From: Mycolicibacterium chubuense NBB4
GTDB taxonomy: Bacteria > Actinomycetota > Actinomycetes > Mycobacteriales > Mycobacteriaceae
Assembly (NCBI RefSeq): GCF_000266905.1
Contig: NC_018027.1
Location: 620,001 to 684,000 of the forward strand
Length of the DNA: 64,000 nt
Direction: 5' to 3'
Part shown: positions 1-7,726 of the stretch, piece by piece
Layout: each line of letters begins with the position of its first letter
Numbering within the stretch: the stretch's first letter is position 1
The notes under the pieces: generated by a model
What the model was told of the DNA's origin: nothing
The model's input: the letters and a program-made list of their open reading frames with translations, nothing else
Database searches by the model: none
Program-made: the position numbers and the translations under genes

Positions 1-47
1 CCGCGGCGGGATCAACCGGAACAGGAACAGCGATGCCGGGGCTGCGC

Positions 48-836
48 TCATTCCGCGGCGCGGGTGGCCGGATGCACCGCGATGAGCCCTAAACCGCTGC
101 GGCGCTTGCACATCGCCGCGAGCTCGGCATACACCTTTTCGCCCAGCAGTTCGGTGAGCTCGGGAGCATACGACTCCCAAACTGGTTTCTCGCCGACATG
201 GGCGGCGGGGTCGCCGGTGCAGTACCACGTCAGGTCGAGGCCGCCCTCGCCCCAGCCGCGCCGGTCGTACTCGGTGATCGTCGACTTGAGGATCTCCGAC
301 CCGTCAGGCCGCGTGACCCACTCCTGGGTCCGGCGGATCGGCAGCTGCCAGCAGACTTCCGGTTTGAGGGTCAGAGGCTCGACCCCGAGCTTGAGCGCCT
401 TGGTGTGCAGCGCGCACCCGATGCCTGCCGGCCAACCGGGGCGATTGAGAAAGATGCACGCGCCCTTGTACTTTCGCGTGCGCAGATTCGGCTTGTCGTC
501 GTAGGAGTCCCACTCGAGGTACCCCTTCTTGCCCAGACCCTTGTCGCGGAACTGCCAATCCTCGTCGGTGAGCAGCTTCACGGCGTCGTCGAGCTGGGCG
601 CGGTCGTCGTCGTCGGACAGAAACGCGCCGTGCGAACAACATCCGTCGTCGGGCCGGCCCTCGACGGTGCCTTTGCAGGCCGGCGTCCCGAATACACACG
701 TCCACCGCGACAGCAGCCACGTCATGTCCGCGGCGATCAGATGCTTGGGGTCGTCGGGGTCGTAGAACTCCACCCACTCGCGGGCGAAATCCAATTCGAC
801 CTCACCGGGGTAAGGGGATGCGCTCACGGTTTTCAC
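48..836 (-). CDS. Conserved hypothetical protein, Rv0495c-like
   Basis: Predicted 262-residue soluble protein with no recognised catalytic domain. It is rich in Trp, Cys and acidic residues; Cys pairs in the N-terminal third ([16 protein letters not shown]) and further Cys ([13 protein letters not shown]) could bind a metal, though that is inference. The start chosen is GTG at 836 with an AGAGGG Shine-Dalgarno-like stretch about 7 nt upstream. A longer reading from 941 would run through the divergent ppx1 gene. Position beside ppx1 matches Rv0495c-Rv0496 of M. tuberculosis. Function unknown. Confidence 0.85.
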   Translation of the reverse strand: MKTVSASPYPGEVELDFAREWVEFYDPDDPKHLIAADMTWLLSRWTCVFGTPACKGTVEGRPDDGCCSHGAFLSDDDDRAQLDDAVKLLTDEDWQFRDKGLGKKGYLEWDSYDDKPNLRTRKYKGACIFLNRPGWPAGIGCALHTKALKLGVEPLTLKPEVCWQLPIRRTQEWVTRPDGSEILKSTITEYDRRGWGEGGLDLTWYCTGDPAAHVGEKPVWESYAPELTELLGEKVYAELAAMCKRRSGLGLIAVHPATRAAE

Positions 837-847
837 GGTAGACCCTC

Positions 848-853
848 TAGGTT
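848..853 (+). promoter_or_regulatory. -10 element of ppx1, leaderless pattern
   Basis: TAGGTT fits TANNNT and ends 6 nt before the GTG at 860, so transcription should begin at or next to the start codon. This supports GTG 860 over the out-of-frame ATG at 856. Confidence 0.55.
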
Positions 854-859
854 GGATGA

Positions 860-1909
860 GTGCGATTAGGCGTGCTCGACGTGGGCAGCAACACCGTCCA
901 CCTGTTGGTGGTGGACGCGCGTCGCGGTGGGCACCCCACACCGATGAGCTCCACCAAGGCTTCCTTGCGACTGGCCGAGGCCATCGACAATTCGGGCAAG
1001 CTCACCCGCCGCGGCGCCGACAAGATGATCGGCACCATCGACGAGTTCGCCAAGATCGCCTCGAGCTCGGGATGCTCGGAGCTGATGGCGTTCGCCACGT
1101 CCGCGGTGCGCGACGCGAAGAACTCCGAAGACGTGCTGGCCCGGGTGAAAGCCGAGACCGGCGTGTCGCTGCGTGTGCTCAGCGGGGTCGACGAATCGCG
1201 ACTCACCTTCCTGGCCGTGCGTCGCTGGTACGGGTGGAGTGCCGGGCGCATCATCAACATCGACATCGGCGGCGGTTCTCTGGAGCTGTCCAGCGGTGTC
1301 GACGAGGAGCCCGACGTCGCGATGTCGCTGCCGCTGGGTGCGGGCCGCCTCACCCGGGAGTGGTTGGCCGACGACCCGCCCGGCCGCCGGCGCGTCAACA
1401 TGCTGCGTGACTGGCTGGCCAGTGAGCTCTCCGAAGCCGGCGCTGCGATCACCGCGGCGGGCAGCCCCGACCTCGCGGTGGCGACGTCGAAGACGTTCCG
1501 GTCGCTGGCGAGGCTCACCGGCGCCGCCCCCTCCGGTGCGGGGCCGCGCGTCAAACGCACGCTGACCGCCCCGGGGCTTCGTCAGCTCATAGCTTTCATC
1601 TCTAGGATGACCGCGTCCGACCGTGCGGAACTGGAAGGGGTGAGTGCCGATCGCGCACCGCAGATCGTCGCGGGCGCCCTCGTGGCGGAAGCGAGCATGA
1701 AGGCACTCGGTATCGACAGCGTGGACATCTGCCCCTGGGCGTTGCGAGAGGGGTTGATCCTGCGGAAACTCGACAGCGAAGCCGAGGGCACGGCTCTGGT
1801 CGGCGGTGCCGACGAGACGGGCAACGTCGGCGGTACGGGCCGGGGGTCGCGTGGTGGTGCCGCAGAATCGGCACCACGAGGAATGTCCGTGCGTAATGCT
1901 GGACAGTGA
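860..1909 (+). CDS. ppx1: Exopolyphosphatase / Ppx-GppA family
   Basis: 349-residue member of the Ppx/GppA phosphatase family (actin-like ATPase fold), which releases phosphate from the ends of short inorganic polyphosphate chains or hydrolyses pppGpp. The N-terminal phosphate-binding loop is visible as [13 protein letters not shown] (residues 7-19), and the second glycine-rich loop as [11 protein letters not shown] near residue 135. Length fits the short two-domain mycobacterial Ppx1 (Rv0496) rather than the longer Ppx2. Divergent from the Rv0495c-like gene with only 23 nt between starts. The last 30 or so residues are Gly/Ala-rich and poorly conserved looking. Confidence 0.92.
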   Translation: MRLGVLDVGSNTVHLLVVDARRGGHPTPMSSTKASLRLAEAIDNSGKLTRRGADKMIGTIDEFAKIASSSGCSELMAFATSAVRDAKNSEDVLARVKAETGVSLRVLSGVDESRLTFLAVRRWYGWSAGRIINIDIGGGSLELSSGVDEEPDVAMSLPLGAGRLTREWLADDPPGRRRVNMLRDWLASELSEAGAAITAAGSPDLAVATSKTFRSLARLTGAAPSGAGPRVKRTLTAPGLRQLIAFISRMTASDRAELEGVSADRAPQIVAGALVAEASMKALGIDSVDICPWALREGLILRKLDSEAEGTALVGGADETGNVGGTGRGSRGGAAESAPRGMSVRNAGQ

Positions 1910-1936
1910 AGCAGCGAGGCTCAAAGGCAACAGGCG

Positions 1937-3229
1937 ATGACTGAATCAGACGACATCAGCAGTACGCGGCCGATCTCGGTCGCCGAACTGCTGGCAAGGA
2001 ACGGCACCATCGGTGCGCCACCGGTCGGTGGTAGACGCCGTCGCAGGCGCGGCAACGCCGATGCCGTCACTGTCGCCGAACTCACCGGCGAGATCCCGAT
2101 CATCCGGCCCGAGGATGCGGCGCCCGCCCCCGAAGCGGAGGAGCCCGCCGCCGAGGCCGAGATCCCCGAGGCCGAGATCGACGAGACCCCCTCGACCAAC
2201 GGGGCGGTCGACCACGCCACCGACGGCGATGTCGAATCCGAGCCCGACAGCGAGGTCGACACCGACGCGGAGAGCGTCGACACCGAGGCGGAGCCCGTCG
2301 ATGAGGAGACCGCCGAGGAAGAGCCGGCCGGCGAGGACGCCGTAGACGAGGCCGAAGTCGCCGAGTCCGACGTCGAGGCCGAGACCGAGACCGAAGGCGA
2401 CGTCGATGAGGAGGCCGAAGAAGCCGAACTCGACGATGAGGACGCCGCGCAGACCGAGGCCGAAGAGGACGACGACACCGGCGTCGGAGACGACGTCGAC
2501 GACGAATACGCCGACGCGGTCGCCGACTACACGGCTCACCTCGAGCAACGCGACGCCGAGTCCGCTCCCGTCGACTTCTTCACCCCGCCCCGGCGGTCCG
2601 GCTTCAAACGCTGGTCTCGCAAGCAGGCCATCGACGTCGACGCCGAGCACATGAGTCCCGATCCCGTCGAGGTGGAGTCGGCGGTCGACCTGGTAGACGC
2701 CCCGGAGATCGAGGATCTCGACACCGAAGCCGCGGTGGCCGCCGGCCTCGACGAGGACGGCACCAGGACGGTCGACGAGGACGAACTGCCGTCCTATCTC
2801 CGATCGACCGAGGAGCCGCTGTTCGGCGGCCAGACGGTCGCCGACGACATCGCCACGCGAGACACCCGCCCCTCACCGGAAGACATCGACCTCGACGAGG
2901 ACGACCTCGACGAGGACGATCTCGACGAGGACCTCGAGGATGAGGAGGCGGTGGAGCCCCGCCGGATGTCGTCGCTGGTGCACGGGGCCTGGATCGTCGC
3001 GCAGAGCGTCATCGCGGTGGTGTTCGGCGCGGGCCTGTTCGTCGCGTTCGACCAGCTCTGGAAGTGGAACAACATCGTCGCCCTGGTGCTGTCGGTACTG
3101 GTGATCCTGGGTCTCGTGGTCGGCGTGCGGGTGGTGCGCAAGACCGAGGACATCGGCAGCACGCTGATCGCGGTCGCGGTGGGGGCGTTGGTCACGCTCG
3201 GCCCGCTGGCGCTGCTGCAATCGGGCTGA
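1937..3229 (+). CDS. Acidic-tail membrane protein, Rv0497-like
   Basis: 430 residues. Residues about 1-35 are basic (GGRRRRRRGN); residues about 55-200 and 280-335 are extremely acidic, built from repeated E/D-A/V-E/D units; the last 90 residues hold about three hydrophobic helices (SVIAVVFGAGLFVAF, IVALVLSVLVILGLVVGV, STLIAVAVGALVTLGPLALL). The likely arrangement is a long disordered acidic cytoplasmic domain anchored by a C-terminal membrane bundle. The M. tuberculosis counterpart Rv0497 is clearly shorter, so the acidic region appears expanded here. A 15-bp unit encoding LDEDD repeats at about 2889-2930. Follows ppx1 by 27 nt and probably shares its transcript. Function unknown. Confidence 0.85.
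   Translation: MTESDDISSTRPISVAELLARNGTIGAPPVGGRRRRRRGNADAVTVAELTGEIPIIRPEDAAPAPEAEEPAAEAEIPEAEIDETPSTNGAVDHATDGDVESEPDSEVDTDAESVDTEAEPVDEETAEEEPAGEDAVDEAEVAESDVEAETETEGDVDEEAEEAELDDEDAAQTEAEEDDDTGVGDDVDDEYADAVADYTAHLEQRDAESAPVDFFTPPRRSGFKRWSRKQAIDVDAEHMSPDPVEVESAVDLVDAPEIEDLDTEAAVAAGLDEDGTRTVDEDELPSYLRSTEEPLFGGQTVADDIATRDTRPSPEDIDLDEDDLDEDDLDEDLEDEEAVEPRRMSSLVHGAWIVAQSVIAVVFGAGLFVAFDQLWKWNNIVALVLSVLVILGLVVGVRVVRKTEDIGSTLIAVAVGALVTLGPLALLQSG
2889..2931 (+). repeat. 15-bp in-frame tandem repeat encoding LDEDD
   Basis: The unit GACCTCGACGAGGAC recurs nearly three times, giving the peptide pattern LDEDDLDEDDLDED inside the acidic domain. Copy-number slippage would only change the length of a disordered acidic stretch. 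Confidence 0.75.
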
Positions 3230-3238
3230 CGGAACCGA

Positions 3239-4084
3239 GTGCGTCCAGCCATCAAGGTCGGTCTCTCGACGGCCTCGGTCTATCCGTTGAAGACCGAGGC
3301 TGCCTTCGAGTACGCCGCCAGGCTGGGTTACGACGGTGTCGAACTCATGGTGTGGGCCGAATCGGTCAGCCAGGACGTCGATGCCATTCAGGCGATGTCG
3401 AAGCGCTACGACGTCCCGGTGCTGTCGGTGCACGCGCCGTGCCTGCTCATCTCGCAGCGGGTGTGGGGAGCCAACCCGATCCCGAAGCTGGAACGCAGTG
3501 TGCGGGCCGCCGAGCAACTCGGTGCGCAGACCGTCGTGGTGCATCCGCCGTTCCGCTGGCAGCGCCGCTACGCCGAGGGCTTCTCCGACCAGGTCGCCGA
3601 GCTCGAGTCGACCGGTGACGTGATGGTCGCCGTCGAGAACATGTTCCCGTTCCGGGCGGACCGGTTCTTCGGGGCGGGCCAGACGTCGATCGAGCGGATG
3701 CGCAAGCGCGGGGGCAGCCCGGGGCCGGGCATCTCGGCGTTCGCGCCGTCGTACGACCCTCTCGACGGCGGCCACGCGCACTACACGCTGGACCTGTCCC
3801 ACACCGCGACCGCGGGCACCGACGCCGTCGACATGGCGCGGCGCATGGGGGAGGGGTTGGTGCACCTGCACCTGTGCGACGGCAGCGGCGCCTCGACCGA
3901 CGAGCATCTGGTGCCGGGACGCGGGACGCAGCCGACGGTGGAGGTGTGCGAGATGCTGGCGGCAAGCGACTTTGCCGGGCATGTCATCCTCGAGGTGACG
4001 ACGTCCGGTGTGCGCACCGCCGCCGAGCGGGAGGCGCTGCTGACCGAGTCGCTGCAATTCGCCAGGGCGCATCTGCTGCGCTGA
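3239..4084 (+). CDS. Sugar phosphate isomerase/epimerase-like TIM-barrel protein (Rv0498-like)
   Basis: 281 residues with the AP-endonuclease-2/xylose-isomerase-like TIM-barrel pattern: strand-loop motifs KVGLSTASVYP at the N-terminus, YDGVELMVW near 35, VLSVHAPCLL near 60, VAVENMFPF near 130, HYTLDLSHTATAG near 180 and GHVILEVTTSG near 250. His and Glu residues in these loops are the metal-ligand positions in the family. Substrate unknown. GTG start 10 nt after the preceding stop, in the conserved ppx1-Rv0497-Rv0498-Rv0499-proC run. Confidence 0.85.
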   Translation: MRPAIKVGLSTASVYPLKTEAAFEYAARLGYDGVELMVWAESVSQDVDAIQAMSKRYDVPVLSVHAPCLLISQRVWGANPIPKLERSVRAAEQLGAQTVVVHPPFRWQRRYAEGFSDQVAELESTGDVMVAVENMFPFRADRFFGAGQTSIERMRKRGGSPGPGISAFAPSYDPLDGGHAHYTLDLSHTATAGTDAVDMARRMGEGLVHLHLCDGSGASTDEHLVPGRGTQPTVEVCEMLAASDFAGHVILEVTTSGVRTAAEREALLTESLQFARAHLLR

Positions 4085-4105
4085 CCCTCGAGGACGGCCG
4101 GAACG

Positions 4106-4927
4106 TTGACGAAGAGCTCGACACTGTTCACCGACGCGATGGCGCTGACGCCCGTGGGCGACGGGATCTATCACGGGGAGCTCAACGAGCACTGGACCAT
4201 CGGGCCCAAGGTGCACGGCGGCGCGATGCTGGCGCTGTGCGCGAACGCGGCCCGCCACGAGTTCGGTGACGAGCCGGGCGTCGAGCCCATCGCCGTGTCG
4301 GGCAGCTTCCTGTGGGCGCCGGATCCCGGGCCCATGGAGGTGGTCACCACGGTGCGCAAGCGCGGGCGGCGGGTGAGCCTCGTCGACGTCGAACTGAACC
4401 AGGGGCCGCGGACCGCGTTGCGCGCGGCGATCACGATGGGCACGCCGGAACACCGGGTGCCGCCGCTGCTGTCGGTCAATCCGGTGCTGGCGCTCATGAC
4501 ACCCGAGCCGCCACCCGGCCTGGAACCGATCGGGCCGGGCCATCCGATGGCCGACATCGTGCACTTGGCCCACGGCTGCGACATCCGGCCGTCGCTGACG
4601 ACGTTCGGCCCTCGCGGCGACGGAGGTCCGCCGCTGATCGAGTATTGGGTGCGGCCGAAGGGGGTGGCACCGGACGTGCTGTTCGCGCTCCTGTGCGGCG
4701 ATGTGTCGGCCCCGGTGACCTACGGCGTCAATCGGTTCGGGTGGGCGCCGACGGTCCAGCTGACGGCGTACCTGCGTGCGATGCCGGCCGACGGCTGGCT
4801 GCGGGTCATGTGCACGACGACCCAGATCGGCGAGGACTGGTTCGACGAGGATCACGTCGTCGTCGACCGCGAGGGGCGGATCGTGGTGCAGACGCGCCAG
4901 CTCGCGATGGTGCCCGCAGCCGGCTGA
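4106..4927 (+). CDS. Thioesterase-family protein, double hot-dog (Rv0499-like)
   Basis: 273 residues resembling the acyl-CoA thioesterase/TesB-like family. The N-terminal hot-dog half shows the KVHGGAMLALCANAARHEFG helix, and the second half ends with DEDHVVVDREGRIVVQTRQLAMVPA, the usual final strand of TesB-like proteins. It probably hydrolyses or binds an acyl-CoA; substrate not inferable. The start is TTG at 4106; an in-frame ATG at 4139 is a shorter alternative. Lies 21 nt after the isomerase-like gene. Confidence 0.8.
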   Translation: MTKSSTLFTDAMALTPVGDGIYHGELNEHWTIGPKVHGGAMLALCANAARHEFGDEPGVEPIAVSGSFLWAPDPGPMEVVTTVRKRGRRVSLVDVELNQGPRTALRAAITMGTPEHRVPPLLSVNPVLALMTPEPPPGLEPIGPGHPMADIVHLAHGCDIRPSLTTFGPRGDGGPPLIEYWVRPKGVAPDVLFALLCGDVSAPVTYGVNRFGWAPTVQLTAYLRAMPADGWLRVMCTTTQIGEDWFDEDHVVVDREGRIVVQTRQLAMVPAAG

Positions 4928-4939
4928 AACTGCCGTGGA

Positions 4940-5833
4940 ATGCTGTCCGGCATGGCCAGGATCGCGATCATCGGCGGAGGAAGCATCGGAGAGGCTCTGC
5001 TGGCGGGGCTGCTGCGTGCGGGCAGGCACGTCAAGGACCTCGTGGTGGCGGAGAAGGACCCGGCTCGCGGCCGGTATCTCGCCGGAAAGTACTCCGTGCT
5101 GGTGACCTCGGTGCCCGATGCGGTGGACGCCGCCACCTACGTCGTCGTCGCAGTCAAGCCGACCGACGTGCAGCACGTCATCGGGGACATCGTCGATACC
5201 GCCGCAAGAGCGGAAAGCAATGCCGCCGAACAGGTTTTCGTGACGGTGGCCGCCGGTGTCAGCACCGCCTACTACGAGAACAAGCTGCCCGCCGGTTCGC
5301 CTGTGGTCAGGGTCATGCCCAACGCGCCGATGCTGGTCGGCGGCGGTGTCAGCGCTCTCGCGCCGGGCCGGTTCGCCACCGCCGAGCACCTCAGGGAGGT
5401 GTCGTCGCTGTTCGACGCCGTCGGCGGCGTGCTCACGGTGGCCGAGTCCCAGCTCGACGCGGTGACCGCTGTCTCCGGGTCCGGACCGGGCTACTTCTTC
5501 CTGATGGTCGAGGCGCTCGTCGACGCGGCGGTGGACGCCGGTCTGGCGCGCGGGGTCGCCACCGATCTGGTGACGCAGACGATGGCCGGGTCGGCCGCGA
5601 TGTTGCTCGAGCGTCTGGATCAAGCGGCCGTGGGCGGCGATTCGACCGACGTGCCGATGGCCGCAGCGATCGACACGTCGCCGGCGCAACTGCGCGCCAC
5701 GGTGACCTCCCCGGGCGGCACCACCGCCGCTGGTCTGCGGGAACTCGAGCGCGGAGGTCTGCGGGCCGCCGTCGCCAACGCCGTGGAAGCCGCGAAAAAG
5801 CGCTCTGAGCAGCTAGGAATTACATCCGAGTAG
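4940..5833 (+). CDS. proC: Pyrroline-5-carboxylate reductase
   Basis: 297-residue cytosolic enzyme reducing pyrroline-5-carboxylate to proline with NAD(P)H, the last step of proline synthesis. The Rossmann loop is IAIIGGGSIGEALLAGLL at the N-terminus, and the family signature appears near the C-terminus as LRATVTSPGGTTAAGLRELE. Active-site region VSGSGPGYFFLMVEAL is intact. Start ATG 4940 gives MLSGMARIAI, like the mycobacterial orthologue (Rv0500); ATG 4952 is a shorter alternative. Last gene of the plus-strand run that begins at ppx1. Confidence 0.95.
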   Translation: MLSGMARIAIIGGGSIGEALLAGLLRAGRHVKDLVVAEKDPARGRYLAGKYSVLVTSVPDAVDAATYVVVAVKPTDVQHVIGDIVDTAARAESNAAEQVFVTVAAGVSTAYYENKLPAGSPVVRVMPNAPMLVGGGVSALAPGRFATAEHLREVSSLFDAVGGVLTVAESQLDAVTAVSGSGPGYFFLMVEALVDAAVDAGLARGVATDLVTQTMAGSAAMLLERLDQAAVGGDSTDVPMAAAIDTSPAQLRATVTSPGGTTAAGLRELERGGLRAAVANAVEAAKKRSEQLGITSE

Positions 5834-5890
5834 TTCACCAATTTCCGACGGATTAGCCCACACCCGTCGCAGTAACCCCACCTGCCACGC

Positions 5891-5896
5891 TATTCT
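5891..5896 (+). promoter_or_regulatory. -10 element upstream of the HTH gene
   Basis: TATTCT, a good TANNNT match. Transcription should start near 5903, a few nt before the two-tier hairpin, leaving a structured leader of about 70 nt before the ATG at 5973. Confidence 0.5.
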
Positions 5897-5907
5897 CCCA
5901 GTGGTAA

Positions 5908-5954
5908 GCACGGGTTGGTGCCAGCGGTGGGGAAGCCGCTGGAACTGCCCGTGC
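5908..5954 (+). promoter_or_regulatory. Two-tier stem-loop in the leader of the Rv0500A-like gene
   Basis: Outer arms GCACGGG (5908-5914) and CCCGTGC (5948-5954) pair perfectly over 7 bp. Inner arms CCAGCGG (5921-5927) and CCGCTGG (5936-5942) also pair over 7 bp, around an 8-nt loop. The tiers are separated by an asymmetric 6/5-nt internal loop. The structure starts about 5 nt after the predicted transcription start. No U-tract follows, so an ordinary intrinsic terminator is unlikely. Confidence 0.55.
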
Positions 5955-5972
5955 CTGATGGATTGGGTTGCG

Positions 5973-6236
5973 ATGACGTCTATGAACGGGCCGTCGGCGC
6001 GGGATGGGGCAAATGGGAAGGCGGCGCGTGACGCCGGGCAGACCGAAGGTCAGCCACCCCGGGCTCAATTTCTCACCGTCGCCGAGGTGGCGAGCCTGAT
6101 GCGGGTCAGCAAGATGACGGTGTACCGGCTGGTGCACAACGGCGAGCTGCCTGCGGTCCGGGTGGGCCGCTCGTTCCGCGTGCACGCCAAGGCAGTCCAC
6201 GACATGCTGGAGAGCTCGTACTTCGACGCCGGTTGA
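5973..6236 (+). CDS. Helix-turn-helix DNA-binding protein, excisionase/MerR-like fold (Rv0500A-like)
   Basis: 87 residues. The C-terminal 55 residues match the excisionase-family winged HTH: FLTVAEVASLMRVSKMTVYRLVHNGELPAVRVGRSFRVHAKAVHDML. Such small proteins bind short operators or act as accessory factors; target unknown. The start chosen is ATG 5973 (MTSMNGPSARDG), matching the mycobacterial orthologue; the frame is open back to 5901 but that part is low-complexity Trp/Cys-rich and lies inside the leader hairpin. The final codons and stop fall inside a 33-bp tandem repeat. Confidence 0.9.
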   Translation: MTSMNGPSARDGANGKAARDAGQTEGQPPRAQFLTVAEVASLMRVSKMTVYRLVHNGELPAVRVGRSFRVHAKAVHDMLESSYFDAG

Positions 6237-6317
6237 TTTGCTCTTCGCGCGAGCGCTCATCGCCGGTTGATTGCTCTTCGCGCGAGCGCTCATCGCCGGC
6301 TGATTTGCTCTTCGCGC
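6228..6317 (+). repeat. Tandem repeat, 2.7 copies of a 32-33-bp unit
   Basis: Copies begin at 6228, 6262 and 6295 (unit starts GCCGGTTGATTTGCTCTTCG and ends with the palindromic GAGCGCTC followed by AT). Copy 2 lacks one T; copy 3 has one substitution and stops after CTTCGCGC. The first copy contains the last two codons and the stop of the HTH gene. The unit also contains the self-complementary TCGCGCGA. Confidence 0.85.
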
Positions 6318-6333
6318 TCTCCACGCAAGCGTT

Positions 6334-6388
6334 GAAATCCACGGTGTGCGCCCCGGGTCGTGCACCTCATCGGCGAAAGGTGGATTTC
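6334..6388. repeat. Inverted repeat upstream of bS22
   Basis: Arms GAAATCCAC (6334-6342) and GTGGATTTC (6380-6388) are perfect over 9 bp, with 37 nt between that contain a smaller GTGCG/CGTGCAC-type pairing. Located after the HTH gene and before the bS22 promoter, so it could end the first transcript or bind a regulator. Confidence 0.5.
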
Positions 6389-6409
6389 GTCGTGGGAACA
6401 GCGCCCGGG

Positions 6410-6415
6410 TAAGGT
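6410..6415 (+). promoter_or_regulatory. -10 element of bS22
   Basis: TAAGGT (TANNNT). The predicted start near 6422 gives a leader of about 34 nt containing GAGGTAGCGGAG, a purine-rich ribosome binding site before ATG 6456. Confidence 0.45.
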
Positions 6416-6455
6416 GACCCGTCGGTCGTCATTCACAACTGAGGTAGCGGAGTTC

Positions 6456-6557
6456 ATGGGTTCTGTCATCAAGAAGCGGCGCAAGCGCATGTCGAAGAAG
6501 AAGCACCGCAAGCTGCTTCGTCGCACGCGGGTGCAGCGCAGAAAACTGGGCAAGTAG
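6456..6557 (+). CDS. Small ribosomal subunit protein bS22 (AURKAIP1/COX24-domain peptide)
   Basis: 33 residues, extremely basic ([20 protein letters not shown], then [12 protein letters not shown]). It matches the AURKAIP1/COX24 C-terminal domain annotated as Rv0500B in M. tuberculosis. This peptide was found as the extra 30S protein bS22 in mycobacterial ribosome structures, near the decoding centre. The start is the ATG at 6456, preceded by a strong purine-rich site; the frame extends upstream to 6360 without support. Its own promoter and short leader fit high expression. Confidence 0.93.
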
Positions 6558-6575
6558 GTTCACACGCCCTCTCGC

Positions 6576-6581
6576 TAGGCT
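6576..6581 (+). promoter_or_regulatory. -10 element, leaderless start of epimerase gene
   Basis: TAGGCT followed by 6 nt and then ATG 6588. The same hexamer precedes several other genes in this window. Confidence 0.55.
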
Positions 6582-6587
6582 GTCTGG

Positions 6588-7676
6588 ATGGATTCCGACG
6601 GTCGTTCCGAGACACCGGACACCCGTGACGGACTGAGCTATCCCAAGGTCGTTCTGGTCACCGGCGCATGCCGATTCCTCGGGGGCTACCTGACCGCACG
6701 GCTGGCGCAGAACCCCCTGATCAACCATGTGATCGCGGTGGATGCGATCGCGCCGAGCAAGGATCTGCTGCGCAGGATGGGGCGCGCGGAATTCGTCCGC
6801 GCCGACATCCGCAACCCGTTCATCGCCAAGGTGATCCGCAACGGCGACGTCGACACGGTGGTGCACGCGGCCGCAGCGTCCTACGCGCCCCGGTCCGGTG
6901 GCCGCGCGACGCTCAAGGAACTGAACGTCATGGGCGCCATCCAGCTGTTCGCGGCCTGCCAGAAGGCGCCGTCGGTGCGCCGGGTCATCCTCAAGTCGAC
7001 CTCGGAGGTGTACGGGTCGAGCTCGCGTGACCCGGTGCTGTTCGCGGAGAGCAGCAGCCGCCGCAGGCCGCCGGGCGAGGGTTTCGCACGCGACAGCATC
7101 GACATCGAGGGCTACGCCCGCGGCCTCGGCAGGCGCAGGCCGGACATCGCGGTCACCATCCTGCGCCTGGCGAACATGATCGGCCCGGCCATGGACACCG
7201 CGCTGTCGCGGTATCTGGCCGGTCCGGTGGTGCCGACGGTGATCGGGCACGACGCCCGGATGCAGCTCCTGCACGAGCAGGATGCCCTGGGGGCCCTCGA
7301 GCGCGCCACGATGGCGGGGAAGGCGGGCACCTTCAACATCGGCGCGGCGGGCGTCATCATGATGAGCCAGGCGATCCGGCGGTCGGGCCGGCTGGCGCTG
7401 CCGGTGCCGCGATCGGCGTTGGTCGCAGTCGATTCGCTGTGGCGGGCCACCCGCAATACGGAACTGGACCGCGAACAGCTCGACTACCTGAGCTACGGCC
7501 GCGTCATGGATACCACGAGGATGCGCAGAGAGCTCGGCTTCGCCCCGAAGTGGACCACGGCCGAGGCCTTCGACGATTACGTGCGCGGCCGCGGACTGAA
7601 ACCGATCATCGATCCTTCCTGGGTACGTTCTGTGGAGGATCGCGCCGTAGCGGCGGCGCAGCGCTGGGGACGCTAG
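6588..7676 (+). CDS. NAD-dependent epimerase/dehydratase (Rv0501/GalE2-like)
   Basis: 362-residue extended SDR. The N-terminal cofactor loop reads VVLVTGACRFLGGYLTARLA, where the usual GxxGxxG is altered to GACRFLGG. The region after SSSRDPVLFAESSS lacks a clear YxxxK; the family Tyr-Lys pair is hard to place. It is therefore probably a nucleotide-binding epimerase-like protein rather than a proven UDP-galactose epimerase. Frequently named galE2 in mycobacteria, but substrate is not shown by the sequence. Leaderless start and conserved neighbour of bS22 and of the acyltransferase that follows 50 nt downstream. Confidence 0.82.
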   Translation: MDSDGRSETPDTRDGLSYPKVVLVTGACRFLGGYLTARLAQNPLINHVIAVDAIAPSKDLLRRMGRAEFVRADIRNPFIAKVIRNGDVDTVVHAAAASYAPRSGGRATLKELNVMGAIQLFAACQKAPSVRRVILKSTSEVYGSSSRDPVLFAESSSRRRPPGEGFARDSIDIEGYARGLGRRRPDIAVTILRLANMIGPAMDTALSRYLAGPVVPTVIGHDARMQLLHEQDALGALERATMAGKAGTFNIGAAGVIMMSQAIRRSGRLALPVPRSALVAVDSLWRATRNTELDREQLDYLSYGRVMDTTRMRRELGFAPKWTTAEAFDDYVRGRGLKPIIDPSWVRSVEDRAVAAAQRWGR

Positions 7677-7679
7677 ACT
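7674..7679 (+). promoter_or_regulatory. -10 element of acyltransferase gene
   Basis: TAGACT overlaps the stop of the epimerase gene. Transcription should start near 7686, giving a leader of about 40 nt that contains GGGAGAGG, 7-8 nt before GTG 7727. Confidence 0.4.
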
Positions 7680-7726
7680 CGGTGCTCATATCAGGGCCGG
7701 GGGGTATTGGGGGAGAGGACAACACG

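Noticed and set aside
1..47. A gene end at the left edge
   Set aside because: Only 47 nt are available and no frame can be supported there.
2873..5689. 938-codon open frame on the minus strand
   Set aside because: It lies opposite five well-supported plus-strand genes including proC, has a shadow-like His/Arg/Gly-rich composition and matches no family. It is a by-product of high GC.
5901..5972. Longer N-terminus for the HTH protein
   Set aside because: The extra 24 residues are encoded by the leader hairpin, are Trp/Cys-rich and have no ribosome site; ATG 5973 fits the orthologue.
6228..6317. CRISPR array
   Set aside because: The repeats are directly adjacent with no unique spacers and no cas genes are nearby; it is a simple tandem repeat.
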